From positions 57,841,169 through 57,905,168 of the forward strand of contig OX485806.1 in assembly GCA_950295325.1 (NCBI GenBank): DNA of 64,000 bases. The letters run 5' to 3'. Under the pieces are notes generated by a model. That model made no database searches. It worked only from the letters and a program-made list of their open reading frames with translations, and had not been told where the DNA came from. Positions 1 through 11,695 of this stretch are shown here, one piece after another (positions within the stretch are counted from its first letter, which is position 1; every line of letters starts with the position of its first letter). Source of the DNA: Polytrichum commune (Eukaryota > Streptophyta > Polytrichopsida > Polytrichales > Polytrichaceae). Both the position numbers and the translations under genes were made by a program.

Positions 1-308
1 TTGAAAGCATGAATGAATACCTACATTATCTGTGCTTTATTCTCATGGAAAGGTTGGTAAACCATGTTCTTGTGATTGATTTTTGGACTTCTCTACAGTA
101 TCCACACATATTTCCATAAAGTGGCTTACATTGCATACATTGAGTATGTGTAGTTTTCATTGGTGGTCCTTTTATTGCATTAGGAATAGTTGCATTATTT
201 CTAACTATTGGTTTCGGAATGTTGCTTGTAGAGCTTTTGTGCCCATCTCCTATTTAACACATCAGTACAGGATGTATATACTGTTAATGAGCCGTTTGAA
301 TTTCTGAG

Positions 309-1130
309 GCGCAGTTGTTTGAGCTACTGTCCGTGCCAGATTTTCCAGGCGACAAACGAAACTTTCTGGAACATCTTATTCTGCAGGTGATGTGTTAAGA
401 TCTTTCTTGCTTTTCTGAATTGTTAAACCTGAAATGCTCTACCTTTCTCGAGCAGCTGTTGTAAACAGGATGCAAGAATATTGAGGAGTGCAACGCTCAC
501 TGATTTCACCAATGTAGAATCCAGTTTTTGACTAGCCTGGATTCAACTGCCTGCCCGTTTTTGACTAGCCTGCCAGTGTTTCAAAAGGACACTTGATAAA
601 CATTCCAAGGAACCTATTCAAGGAAGCCCTAGGTTCTTCTATCCTCGTTTAGTAGGGTAGAAAACACCTAAGGATATTTGTAGGGCATTGAATGACCTCA
701 AGCTGGGGGTGCAGAGGGGGCTAGAGGTGAGGTGGCAACAAAGGGTTGCATGCAACTTGCTTGAAGGAAAGCTAAAGACTGTCTAGTGTTTATATGTGAG
801 GTCAGTAAACCCAGGTTTAGATGGTAAGGATGGGTCTAGAAGGGGCTACAAAGTATACCATTCAGGTTTCTAATTTGATTGGTCATTTGAATGCAAACCT
901 GGGGTTTGTGCTCTGGATTTCAACTTTCTAACCCAAAACTACGACTCAGACTTGTCTGTAGTTTTGGTTATGTCATGCATAATTCATTTTGTACTATCTA
1001 CTGGTGCTAAATGACTTGATTCCATTGGCAGGCTCGACATTATAACAAATCAGCTCTGGAAATGAAACTGGTAGACTACTGCAACAAAGAAGTGAGCCTG
1101 CAGCCGGATATTACTGATCTCCGTGTGTAA
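309..1130 (+). CDS. 3' end of a spliced gene, function not recognised (two exons)
   Basis: Two exons join cleanly. The first, 309-386, encodes 26 residues (starting AQLFELLSVPDF). It is preceded by an AG and followed by a GTGATG donor. The second, 1032-1130, follows TTGGCAG and encodes 32 residues (starting ARHYNKSALEMK) before a TAA. Both sides of the intron (387-1031) are phase 0, so the frame continues through the splice. The peptide is mixed and helix-like, without the decay seen elsewhere in this window. Upstream exons are not identified. A second frame over 271-390 is also open, so the exact 5' exon boundary is uncertain. I do not recognise the family. It could be a host gene or a captured fragment. 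Confidence 0.4.
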
Positions 1131-2400
1131 GCTTCTTGAGGTCCTGGATGGCATCATAAGATACGGTGTTATTCCCTTCGATCTCAAAGTTTGTATCAAT
1201 TCATTTGAGATCGTTTTGAAAGAGACTTTCCCTTAGCCCTATCACGGTAGTGAATATTACTGGGGAATATGTTGGATCCCAGTTCTGGTGCACATAAGAC
1301 AGACTAATTAGTTTATATTCATAAGGTTATTTTGGCATCAGTTTTTGACGATTTGAAGATTCCTGTCTCTAAAAAGGACATCAAAGGGCCTAAGGACGAA
1401 ATACTTACGGATTTAGAAGTTTCTATTGACCATGAAGGTTCATTTTAGATATGCCCTGTTCCCTCCACATTTCTTATGGAACTAACAACTGATCATATCT
1501 TATCTTAACCTCTTCAGTGGCTGGCCAAAGTTGAGTTTCCGCATACTGGAGTGTTGTATCAGAGCTTTGAGCTGTGAGTTTGTTGTTGAGGTTTTTTAGT
1601 ACTGGAGTAGGTACCTCATTGTTTGAGAACGCTTGCGATTCTTCTGAGAATGGCAGAAGAGCACAAGATATCATGTCTATTTCTCATGGATAAAGATGAC
1701 AGTTAGGCAGCAACCTCGAATCATTAGATCTTATGAGGTTGAGCAGATGCATTTTTTTTCTCGAAGTAGGAAATCACAAGCCTTGGCGAAGTTTTGAAAA
1801 CTCCAGTAAGTGGAAATTATGTGAGCACTTGCAGGTGTAACCCCTTGTATAACGGAAGTATTAGTGAGTTACACAGGTAGCAAAGGGGTGCATGGCCAAG
1901 TTACTATTGTACTTGTCAAATCACACCCTGCACTTCACCCTTCTAGAGAGGCCGGGTCCTACAAGTGCTTCCAATCTAACCTTAAGTGAATATCAAGGAC
2001 AACCCCTCTTAATTGTAGGTCCTTGGTAAACCAGAGAGGGATTTTGCTAGCATTTTGCGAGTTCAGTAGGAAGTCTGAAAGTCAGTGGTGGCACCTTTCA
2101 CAAGTATTTAGACACCCACTATAATTTAGACACATCATGAAAATGTTGGTCAATGAAAATTTTTATGTCCTGCATGTGTGTTGAATGAACACTTCAAATG
2201 TTTCACCCCTGATGTATTAGCGAACTTAGTTTCCAATGATCTGTAAATGTTTCTATAGACTGTTGTGCAATCAGAATTAAAGTTCACTCAATTTCTGGTG
2301 ATTTTCCAAAAGTGAGAAAACACTGACCCAAACAGTGGTCAAGAAATCCACGCTATATTGGTTAGTTTATGGCAGACAGTGATGCATGTAAGTAATCTGT
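1131..2400. other. Non-coding stretch, nothing identified
   Basis: Only short open frames with no family resemblance are present. I see no repeat array, LTR end or RNA gene. It probably contains the 3' UTR and downstream DNA of the gene ending at 1130. Confidence 0.4.
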
Positions 2401-2564
2401 TCTATTTCTGAGGGGGTGCCCTTTTATTGGGCGGACGCTAAACACCCCCCCACGAACTTCTAGGGATTCTCTCTGACAGCGACAGGGCTGCCCGTAAACA
2501 TACGTCAGCAACGCAAAACTTTCTTGTCCACATAACTTTCACGTCCATAGACATCCGCATCGAA

Positions 2565-2840
2565 GGCAGTCATGCAGTCCCGCAGATCTTGTCCCACAGT
2601 CCCACAGAACATGTCCTACAGATCTTGAACTACATATCCTTGTACCACAGAACATCTCCTACATATCTTGTACCACATAACATGTCCTACAGATCTTGTC
2701 CCACACATCCTGTCCTACAATTCGTGTCCTACGGGTAATGTACTACATATATTGTAGCACATACCAATTACAACATAGCGTATTATTTAAATGTTGTTCT
2801 ACATTTCTTGTAGAACACATACTGTCCTGCAGATCCGATA
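2565..2840. repeat. Degenerate short tandem repeats, subterminal in the MULE
   Basis: A 20-25 bp motif around CCTACAGATCTTGT(C/A)CCACA recurs about ten times with variation. Single related copies occur downstream of the transposase (for example GTCCTACAG near 6710 and GTCCTACAA near 7190). Subterminal repeats of this kind are common in plant DNA transposons; a role as transposase binding sites is inference. Confidence 0.45.
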
Positions 2841-3301
2841 TTTTCGGATCTAGGGTTTGGGGGCGCTCGAAGCCAGACCACACAGTTCTTCGAACCCAAT
2901 GCACACAATTCTCCGCATGTCGTGTGCTATGTGTCACATGTGTTTAGGGGTTGTAATCTGTATGTTTCATTTTCAGTTCTTTGCACTATTTTTTCCAGTT
3001 CTTGTTGCTGGAAGTAGTTCTTGGACGAATGCCATGGTTTACCGACATGTGAGGTAGCTGGTTTAGAGTACTGCTGCGGTCTTCATCGCTGCTTTCACCT
3101 CCATTGGAAGGACATAGATTTTGAGGTTTATTCCATCATCATAGTCGCCTCCATGGAGATTGCCTCCACAAATAATGTCCTGCATATGGCGAACGCACAT
3201 ATTGTCAGCTCTTATCTTGAATCCATTCCAGAGTCAGATGACGAACTCGTTCATTTTTCTCCTGCAACATTTTGTGCAAAGCAGGCTGATCTAATTTTTC
3301 G

Positions 3302-6300
3302 TTGAGAGAGAAAGTTCAAAATCCCCCTCCAGGCGTATTTGCCATGGACAACTTGGTGTGGACCAGCCACGTTACGCACAGCCAGGGTTTACACAAAACA
3401 TCTATGCTAGCAGTCATATTGTGGGATAGACTTCAGGATTTCATTCAAGGCGAGCAACAACATCCTCATTTTCCCTGCAAATTCACAAAGGAAATCGTAC
3501 GTGTTAACCTGCCAAATTCCTTGCGAACACCTCGTGCACTTGTTTTGAGGTTTGACATACTGCATACTCTGAAATTGGACCCAAATTCGTTGTTCTTCAT
3601 GTTCTGCTTGTGATAATGTGACAATAATGCAATTACCTTTAATGTTTATGGGTTTATACAATGAAGGTTTAAGGTGAACACTGCACTTACGGATCAGTAT
3701 GGTGCATCAATTTCATGTCCTTCACCTCCTGGATATTGCTCTTACTGAAGATATTCATGCAGCCAAATATCTTCAATGTGTTGTGCAATGCCCTGAGCAT
3801 GTGTGTTCTGCATTGAACATTACAGGCAATTGAGTTTACATGAACCAGTTCCAACATATACCAGTATACCAATCCACATCTATTATCATGAATGTTATTA
3901 TACCCTAGCCATTCCAGATACAGGTGCAACTTTGGCCCTGAAGATAAGTCTTCTGTAGTGGCACATGATATGCAAGCTCTACTGAAATCAACCAAAAAAA
4001 AAACAAGTAGAAGATTTGCAGAAAAAAAAGCGAGGGAAGAAGGTCGTATTGGAATATGAGTCTTTCCCTATGACCAAATCAACCCGTCCAAAGGCAACGC
4101 GCATTGGCAAAACATTAGCAGGCAACTCCGTGAAGCGAGGGTGCCAACGTTGCTTTGTTGCGAAGAAGCCATACCTGGACCACTCGTTGTGTTTGCTCAT
4201 TTACGAACATGCAGAACACTTGAATGCCGCTGGAGAACACTGTCATGGCACCATGGTCAGTGGCTTTAGATATGCACTTGGTTTAGGGATATAAGAGGAA
4301 ATGAAACTAAATATCGCTCAAATGCATGCCTATGGGTTATCACCTGCCCAAATCATGCAGCAACACACCAAAGAGGTTCGGGAGTTGGCCGCATCCAACG
4401 GGTTGGTCACCTGCGACACATTCTTGTTGCCGTCGGATGTTAGGAACATTTGCCATAAGAGGGCGGAAGAATTGTGGGAGAAACATCCATCTGACCCCGT
4501 CAGCGTCCGTATGTGGGCAAATGAGAATCTAGAAAACTTGTTCTACTACCAAGAGCACTCCCTAATGGACCTCAATTCACAATCACAAGATGACTCACCT
4601 TTCACCATAGGCATTCAAACTGAATGGCAACTAGAGATGATGGAAAAATTCGGCCACAACAGCGCTCTATCCATTAATGCCACATTTGGCACCAGCCAAA
4701 CTCGGGTGCGATTGAAATCTATGTCCTTCATCCTTGAACATGTGTTCTTCACTGTCATTGACTCATGCTAATATGTTCACATGTTGTATCCTGTCAGTCT
4801 GTCTATGAATTATTGTTTCATCATGCTTGGCCCCTATTCTAACTATACTGGTGCAAGTTATCTGCAGTACCCACTCTATACTGTCATGGTGTTCGACGAT
4901 TGGAGAAATGGCATACCTGTTGCTTTCTTCGTCATATCACAGACACGTGAACAAGACCTCCGCCCAGTTTTTTTGGCTCTACATCACAAGGTTCAAGGCA
5001 TTAAATCAGATTGGAATCCATCTTCTATTATCGTTGACAATGCACAGGCAGAAACTAATACATTGGGGTAAGCTATTTGCACATGTTCTTCCCACCTGTT
5101 TAATTGTATATTCACCTCAATATTTGTGTCCTTCATAGGCAGAAAACAATCATACAATGTCATGCAAATAGTATTAGTGGAACACAACAAATTTATAGAG
5201 TGACATACTTGTTCTTCACTTCGTGTCCTGCATCTCACGCCATCTTCTGTTCCGTGTTGCCTGTGCAGCATGGTGTGGCCGGATGCCAAAAATTTTCTCT
5301 GTCTATGGCACGTCAGGAAGGCATGGGCAGAGAATGCAGTGAAGAAAATATCAAATGCTAAAGAACGCACCAATGTTCTTGAAATGCTTGGTGACATAAT
5401 GTATGGACAAAGTTGCAAAGTTGATGATGATCATGTGGACTGGGCCCTGCACCAACTCGACAAGGTATCATTGTCTCGTCCATAGGCAACCTCCTTTATG
5501 TGATACATGAATGAAGTTTGGCGACCAAAGACCACAATGTGGTGTGTTGGAGCCCGACGGATACCATATGCATGACAGAACACAAACGCTGGTATTGAGT
5601 CCTACCATACCAACTTGAAGAGTGTTCTGCATTCTGCCAAGGAGAGGTTTGTGGGTAGGCGTATGGACTGGCTTATCTATCATCTAATATGTGATGTTTT
5701 GACTCACTATTGGTACATTGTCCAGTGCAAAGCATATGGATTCATACGCAACAAGAAACAGGAGGGCATTGTTGCATCGGCAATTATAAGAGCGAACGAC
5801 ATACTTGACACGAACGTCTTGATTTGCATGGACGAAGATGTAGCATATGTTGGGTTTGTAAACAACCGCCCGAAGGTGTGGACCATCAAATGTACAGACT
5901 CCGAATGGGCACAATTCGACTGCCCCGTCGCCATGGAGGGCATGATTTGCAAACATACCGTCAAAGTGTTCAAGATACTCCACCCTGGTGTTGATGACGG
6001 TGTCATAGTTCGTGAGGCGGGTACAAAACATGGAACACAACGCTCCACTCCAATGGCACATGCCTATTCGAGGATGTCGCAACAAACTACTCGACTCCAT
6101 GTTCCGTCTGACGTGGGGAGCCCTTTCGTCGTCGAGCGTGTGGTGCAGGAAAATGTTATTAATATGGACGTTGATGAAGAACACACTCCTCTACCTCATC
6201 TAGAGTCTATCTTTGTTGAATCAGAGCACCCCTCATAGTTCTCATCCCAGTCTACACATGTAAAGTCCTGCACCCCCCTGCCCCTTTCCCAGGAAAGTTC

Positions 6301-6574
6301 TTCACATGGAGCTCTGACCGCAAACGCAGACGACATATTCTCCTCAATTTCACGGAAGGCCGAGCAACATCCAGTTCTTCAAGATCACTTGATTGCCGGC
6401 CTTAAGGAAATTCGTGGCAAGCAAGACCAACTCATAGCTAGAGGTGTCACAAAGGTGTCGTCGACCCCTACGCCAACTTCATTCCCAGAAAGAACAGGTG
6501 ACAACTCTTTAAAACGCCGCCGAAGTTTTCTAGAATTTCCTACGCCGAGGAATAGGCTATCCTTTGCGAGATGA
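3302..6574 (+). pseudogene. MULE (mudrA-like) transposase with SWIM zinc finger, inactivated
   Basis: Pieces in order: an N-terminal part (3302-3613, with ILWDRLQDFIQGEQ and HFPCKF); a Cys/His-rich zinc-binding part (about 4016-4290, GCQRCF then HCHG); the DDE core (4301-5480, motifs GIQTEWQLEMM, VFDDWRNGIPVAF, IIVDNAQAE and FLCLWHVRKAW); and an exon with IESYH, expected to carry the catalytic Glu, that continues to the SWIM region and a basic tail ending at 6574. Exon joins are visible, for example a GTAAGC donor near 5069 and a CAG acceptor near 5269. Damage: in-frame stops near 4292, 5570 and 6236. The first catalytic Asp reads Asn (SINATFG where the family has DATFG), and the first SWIM Cys reads Phe (QFDCPVA, later ICKH). 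The element cannot make an active transposase from this copy. The N-terminal limit and the 3613-4016 gap (probably intron) are uncertain. Confidence 0.8.
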
Positions 6575-7750
6575 GTCCCTTGATTCATTTTATTCAAACA
6601 ATTATGTTCCTCTATACACCTGCAAACATGTCCAACGTTCCCTACATCTCAGATACTACAACGATCCACAAGAGTCGTAGTGTCCTTTCTATATTCTGTA
6701 GTTATATTATGTCCTACAGAATCAGTCCATCGTGTTTAGAACTGTTAATCATTCTGTCCTGCTATTATATACTGTATCATTTTATTATTATTGCAAGTAA
6801 TATCATTTTACAAACGTTGTTCTACCACGTAAGCTGATAGCCCAATGTTCTGCATTATCTGAAACCATATTGTACATGATATGTTTGTTTGTGTACTATT
6901 ATGTCCTGTCTATGCAGGATTAAAAACCTATTCCTAGGTTGTGGAGATTGTAGGTTTTCACAAAGTATTATAGCAGCTCATAAACTGACTTTTCGACAGT
7001 GATTTTACAAAATTGTTGTGTCTTTAAAAATATAATATACATGATAAGGGTGATGTACGCTTACAAGGTGTTGCACAGCTCCGCGCCCAACCATTCAACT
7101 ACATCGCCTACATGTTGTTGCTAATATATTGGATACCTTGCACACAAAATTATCGTCAATAGTTTCTTTCATACTATCACAGAGTCCTACAAAGTTCCAT
7201 AGAGCTATAGTGCCATAGTGTTCTGCAAAAATGACCAAACACATCCACTATACAATGATTTACAAAATTTTAGGGTCCTTTAATACATTACTTACTGTGT
7301 GCAGTAAAGCGTCATGTGTCCTTCAGGAATGTCAATGGTCTTCACCACCAATTTTGTCTACACTTTCACTCCTTGCAACCTTTCGGGTCTTCGCAATATC
7401 GTCTATATAAGAACATTTAATATACTATGCATACCAAGACTCACATTTCATAACACATAAAACTATACAGAACATGCTGCAAAGCACAACAAATCCTCCC
7501 ACCCTTCCCCTCCCATCCAAGTGCAACAAATACCCATTCATTCTTACCCATGTGAAATGATAATTCTTTATATAAAAAAAGGTGCGCATGAATGCAGTAC
7601 AAGTGGTATTTTGACCATGTTGTGTTCTATGTGCCATGAACTGGGCGTCCACAAAAACTTTGAGATTGTACACTGAAGAAAATTTTGCCTGTATTTTACA
7701 ACATGTTACACATGTTACAAATACACCCTATTTTTTGTCCTCTAACTGGA
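6575..7750. other. Non-coding AT-rich interval of the MULE
   Basis: It lies between the transposase stop and the solo LTR. No coherent frame is seen. Short CCTACA-type motifs resembling those near the left end are scattered through it. Before the LTR inserted, the last part would have been the 3' continuation of the Ulp1-like gene on the minus strand. Confidence 0.4.
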
Positions 7751-7755
7751 GAGGT

Positions 7756-9244
7756 TGTGAGGCCAAACCACCCACCCTTAAGCGTCCTAGTCCGGGTGAG
7801 GGAATGGGGATCACATTCATGTTTACATAACTCCCTTTTCCTAACTTCGTAAAAATCCATCACATTTCCCATCAATCACTGCACACCAATCCATTCCACG
7901 ATAATATTACAAGCGTTGACAAACGCTCTTCTCTATTATCACAATCATAACACACCCTATTGCGACCCCCACATTACTCACATCCAAATTCAACCGCTAA
8001 TCCTACCATCCAATACCTTGTGTTCTCCTAGCTTGCTAATGAACTAATTATCTAAATTAAAATTAGGTCATAACCTACTTAACTAACTAACACCTAGTCT
8101 AGTGTAACACTACGGCTTCCCCCCTTATATCACCTCGGTCCTTCAAACAGTTGCCCTTCAAACCAGCATTAAGCTCACATTACTGCTCGAATTCAGCCCT
8201 GTAGCACCCGGCAGCTGCCCTTCAAACCAGCATTAAGCTCACATTGCTGTCTGAATTCGGCTCTGTAGCCTCAGTAACTGCCCTTCAACCAGCATTAAGC
8301 TCACACCCTTCAAACCAACATTAAGCTCACATTGCTGTCCGAATTCGGCTCTGTAGCCTCGGCATCTACCCTTCAAACCAGCATTCAGCTCGCACTGCCA
8401 CCAGAATTCAGCTCTGTAGCACTCGGCAGCTGCCCTTCAAACCAGCATTCAGCTCGCACCCTTCAAACCAGCATTCAGCTCGCACCCTTCAAACCAACAT
8501 TAAGCTCACATTGCTGCCCGAATTGAGCCTGTGGCCTCGGCAGCTACCCTTCAAACCAGCATTCTGCTCGCACTGCCACCAGAATTCAACTCTGTAGCAC
8601 TCGGTAGCTGCCCTTCAGACCAGCATTAAGCTCACACCCTTCAAACCAACATTAAGCTCGCATCCTTCAAACCAGCATTCAGCTCACATTGCTGTCCAAA
8701 TTCGGCTCTGTAGCCTCGACAGCTGCCTTCAACCACCATTCAGCTCGCACTGCCACCAGAATTCAGCTTTGTAGCACTCGGCAGCTGCCCTTCAAACCAG
8801 CATTCTCCTTCGGAAGCAAGGGAAGGGGGAGAAGAGAGAGAGAGGAAGAGGGGAGAGAGGAGAAGAGAGGAAGAGAGTGAGAGGAGAGGAGTGAAGGAAG
8901 GTGCACCCAAAGCCACACACCCCCTAACCTTACCCAACTAAAATTAGATCAAGCCTATCCACTAAACCCTCCACCCCTAAAGCAACAAGGGAAGGCCTCA
9001 AATCAAACAATTAAACCCAAGGCCCTTCCCCTTTCTTAACACACACACTTAACTTAATTCAACCAACCCATTAATGCCGCTAAGCTCCTAATTAACCACA
9101 CAAAATAGGCTTAAGGCCTAAAACATAACTCCACACCAAGCCTCACTCTTTTTATGTTTTTTTTTGTTTCAATAACGACTTCAAATGTAATTCTAAGTAA
9201 ATTCTAAACATAAAACAAATATGAGCAACCATTTTGGGCTCATA
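7756..9244 (-). mobile_element. Solo LTR of the element-E retrotransposon family
   Basis: The sequence is the reverse complement of the LTRs at 50114-51583 and 58723-60292. It begins TGTGAGGCCAAACCACC and ends ATTTTGGGCTCATA, matching the reversed ends of those LTRs, including the block CACCCTTAAGCGTCCTAGTC. It is flanked by a perfect 5-bp target duplication, GAGGT, at 7751-7755 and 9245-9249. No internal sequence is present. It is therefore a solo LTR left by LTR-LTR recombination. Its terminal base differs (TA instead of CA at the right end). It carries an internal minisatellite (8150-8815). Confidence 0.88.
8150..8815. repeat. Minisatellite inside the solo LTR
   Basis: Units built from CCTTCAAACCAGCATTAAGC plus (C)TCACATTGCTG and GAATTC(A/G)GCTCTGTAGC recur about ten times with length variants. 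The core resembles, on the other strand, the GCTGGTTTGAAG unit that is amplified in the 3' LTR of element E (59520-59660). The same LTR segment seems prone to expansion in both copies. A purine-rich GA run follows at 8810-8890. Confidence 0.7.
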
Positions 9245-10376
9245 GAGGTCGAACCTTCACCCTCACTCGGCGATGCCGTTTGGCTGCGGGTCTTCTGCGT
9301 GCACGAGGTTGTTCTGCAGTATGCATTACAACTTTGACATTCCAGTCGGTCGCATTGTGTAGTCCTCTCTCGATCATATCAATCACTGCATTCCTAATGA
9401 CTTTTCTCGTATGCAATGCCTTTGTCCTACTATAATTCAATGCAAATCCCTGCAAGAAAATGTACACCGTCAAAATATGTATTGAAGAACATAACAAAAC
9501 TCCTCGTTAAGCGATACACACTACTAAGCGTAGGCTCTATGACTATGTTTCAATAAAATTAGAGGTCTATGTACGATTTACCTCACACAGTGTGTGGGGT
9601 CTATCTCTCACTGTCTTTGTGTACTCCATAATGTCCTTCAACATGTAGAACCCGCAGGCCCAACTTGAATTTTGTTGGGGCACATTAGCTTGTATCCAGA
9701 CATGTGATGAGTGTACCCCAACCCACATGTCAGCGTCATCTGTAAAGCCTCTCCATGCAGCCCACAACTTCGCGAGGCTCACACGAAAGTCTGTGTCGGA
9801 ATGGAACCCTGCGTCGACCAAGGAATCAAAATGATAAAACCCAAGCTTCCCTACTACGTAGAGGCTCCAGTGTTTTCCACATGTGTAAGGAATTAATAGA
9901 GTGTTAAATTCTTGCGAAGGGAGAGCCCCATACTTGTCGTGTATGAACCCTATATAGCCCTCTAAACTGTCATGTCCTTCATCTCTCAAATGCGCATGGA
10001 GTAGAGGACCAAGATAAGGACAAATGACATAACACTTCAAATTCTCAACCTGGGGATTGAGCCACGATCTAATCCATTCCATCGTGTAGTTACTTAACTC
10101 CCCATAATTTTGAATCAATGGTTTCAAATCTTCCTCCCATTGCAAACTCAAATTATCACCACGATACGTAAATTCAAAGCTTCGGATTTTCTTCCCACCT
10201 GCGTCAGCAAAGATGGTGTTCACAAGTTCTTCAAGTCTGCAGAACATAAATGTACATGTCAGACTCTATTGTCAACATTTATGGACATGTAGACTTTTAT
10301 GTTCTGCACTATAAATATAGTAGAATACTCACCGTCCATCAGATTTTTGTGTAGTCCTTCCCAACACGTCATCCAT
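9240..10376 (-). pseudogene. Ulp1-like (C48) cysteine peptidase carried by the MULE, 3' truncated
   Basis: Three exons on the minus strand: 10376-10333 (from an ATG, MDDVLGRTT), 10236-9582, and 9450-9240. Donors (GTGAGT, GTAAAT) and acceptors (CTGCAG, TTGCAG) fit, and the frames join. The peptidase triad is visible: His in CGKHWSLYVV, Asp in YHFDSL, and Cys in SSWACGFYML preceded by Gln in NVPQQ. ULP-like enzymes cleave SUMO-type conjugates; ULP genes carried by plant MULEs are a known class of unknown role. The C-terminal exon is Arg/Lys-rich (RRRPAAKRHRRVRVKV). Its reading frame now stops at a TGA created by the solo LTR at 9244. Without the insertion the frame would have continued for roughly 17 more residues. 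The catalytic domain itself is intact, so a truncated product is possible. Confidence 0.8.
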
Positions 10377-10409
10377 GGTTGTGTCCCGCACATGATGGCC
10401 GCTAGAGTT

Positions 10410-11695
10410 CAATTGCAAGAAAGAAGGGCGTGATGTCAAGGCAATTGAAATTGAGGTTATGGTAGTGGTCTAAACATCTTATCGGAGCACACCATGAAGA
10501 GGTTGGGTTTTAGTCTTACGGGTCCATCACCTTTCATCATCAACATGGCGAACCAAACTCCGGCCATGCCTTTGGGAATGATTAAGGATTGTAGGATTAG
10601 CACTGGAGGGGAAGAATATGTAGTCACTTTTCATGTCATCAAGATGCACTCCAACAAAGATATATTCCCTATTTTGCTAGGTAGGCCATGGTTGAGAATG
10701 TCGGAGGCTATTGTAGAGTGGGGGGGAGCCAAGCCTTCCATTACTTATGGTCCTAAGGATAATAGGGTCAAGGTTTCCATAAGGTCATTAGATGGTTGGG
10801 TGAGAAAGGAGGTCTCCTCATCCTCGGAGGATGAAATTGATGATAAGGGAGATGACATGGACCTTGAGGCATTGGTAGGAGTGGTCCACCTGGGTGGTCA
10901 TGGGAAGGTCGTAGATTCAGGATTGGGTGGTTTAGGTCCTAGTTTCTATAATTATGGGGATGATGGGGAGTATGCCCAATGGTTGAGGGATTATCTGGAG
11001 TCGGAGTTTGATGTAATGGTGACGTCTCACCATGCATATTTGAACGATGGGGTTATTAGTTCTAGGGGCGAGGAATATTCCTTGTTGGAACTATGTGAAG
11101 TACTTACCGAGGAGAAGTGGATTTTAGGGGGATTGACACCTTGGGTAGAGAGTATGGAAGAGAGTGACGTTAGTTTAATACATATAAATGAGACTCAGAA
11201 TGAGGAGGCTATTATGGAAGTGGAGAAGTTGGAGGAGCCACTGCACTTCAAGACTACATCGACGGGAATAATGATTGGGCAGAATGTCAAGGATTATCCT
11301 AAGGTTCTTCCGGATTGGTATAAGAACAAGGATGAACAAATTCATGTGTTGGAAGCGGATTGAAAATATGTGGATGTGACAACAAAGAATGGGGAGGTTA
11401 GACAAATGAAGATGGGGTCTAAGTTGGACGAGAGGGAGATCAAGCAATATAGCGAGTTGGTGGATGAATTTAGTGACACCTTTGTTTGGTCGTATGATGA
11501 GCTCAAAGGGATTCCTAGAGAGATGGTGGAGCATTGCATTCCTTTTATTCCGGGTGCTAGGCCAATTAGGCAAAATGAGAGAAGAATGAACCCACAATTA
11601 CAATTGTTGGTTAAGGGAGAGTTAGAGAGATTGTTGAAAGCCGGGTTTATTAAGCCGGTGGAGATTACGGATTGGATCTTTCCGATGGTATTGGA
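10410..11695 (+). pseudogene. Truncated Ty3/gypsy pol fragment (protease to start of RT)
   Basis: This is a close relative of element E. It carries the protease C-part (GPSPFIINMANQ, ILLGRPWLR), the linker (YNYGDDGEYAQWLRDY, LTEEKWILGGLTPWV) and the start of RT (IPREMVEHCIPF, GFIKPVEITDW). It stops just before the RT catalytic region. Compared with 54900-55010, a deletion near 10450 removes the LVDGGS active-site segment of the protease. A stop at 11361 separates the two frames (10494-11363 and 11370-11759). The RT breaks off at about 11695, where an unrelated sequence starting TGTGGTACTTTTGG begins. The left junction with the MULE is near 10405. Confidence 0.8.

Larger units (their letters stand above)
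2400..10400. mobile_element. Mutator-like transposon carrying transposase and Ulp1-like protease genes (ends not defined)
   Basis: A MULE transposase pseudogene on the plus strand (3302-6574) and a Ulp1/C48 peptidase gene on the minus strand (9240-10376) converge within one stretch. This pairing is known from the Kaonashi-type plant MULEs, in which a ULP-like gene travels with a mudrA-type transposase. The left limit is placed near the C-rich sequence at 2430-2460. The right limit is placed just before the Ty3 fragment at about 10410. I could not recognise terminal inverted repeats or a 9-bp target duplication, so both limits are approximate. A solo LTR (7756-9244) has inserted between the two genes. 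Confidence 0.5.

Noticed and set aside
8689..8937. Short frames over the GA-rich stretch and minisatellite in the solo LTR.
   Set aside because: Simple-sequence translation inside an LTR.
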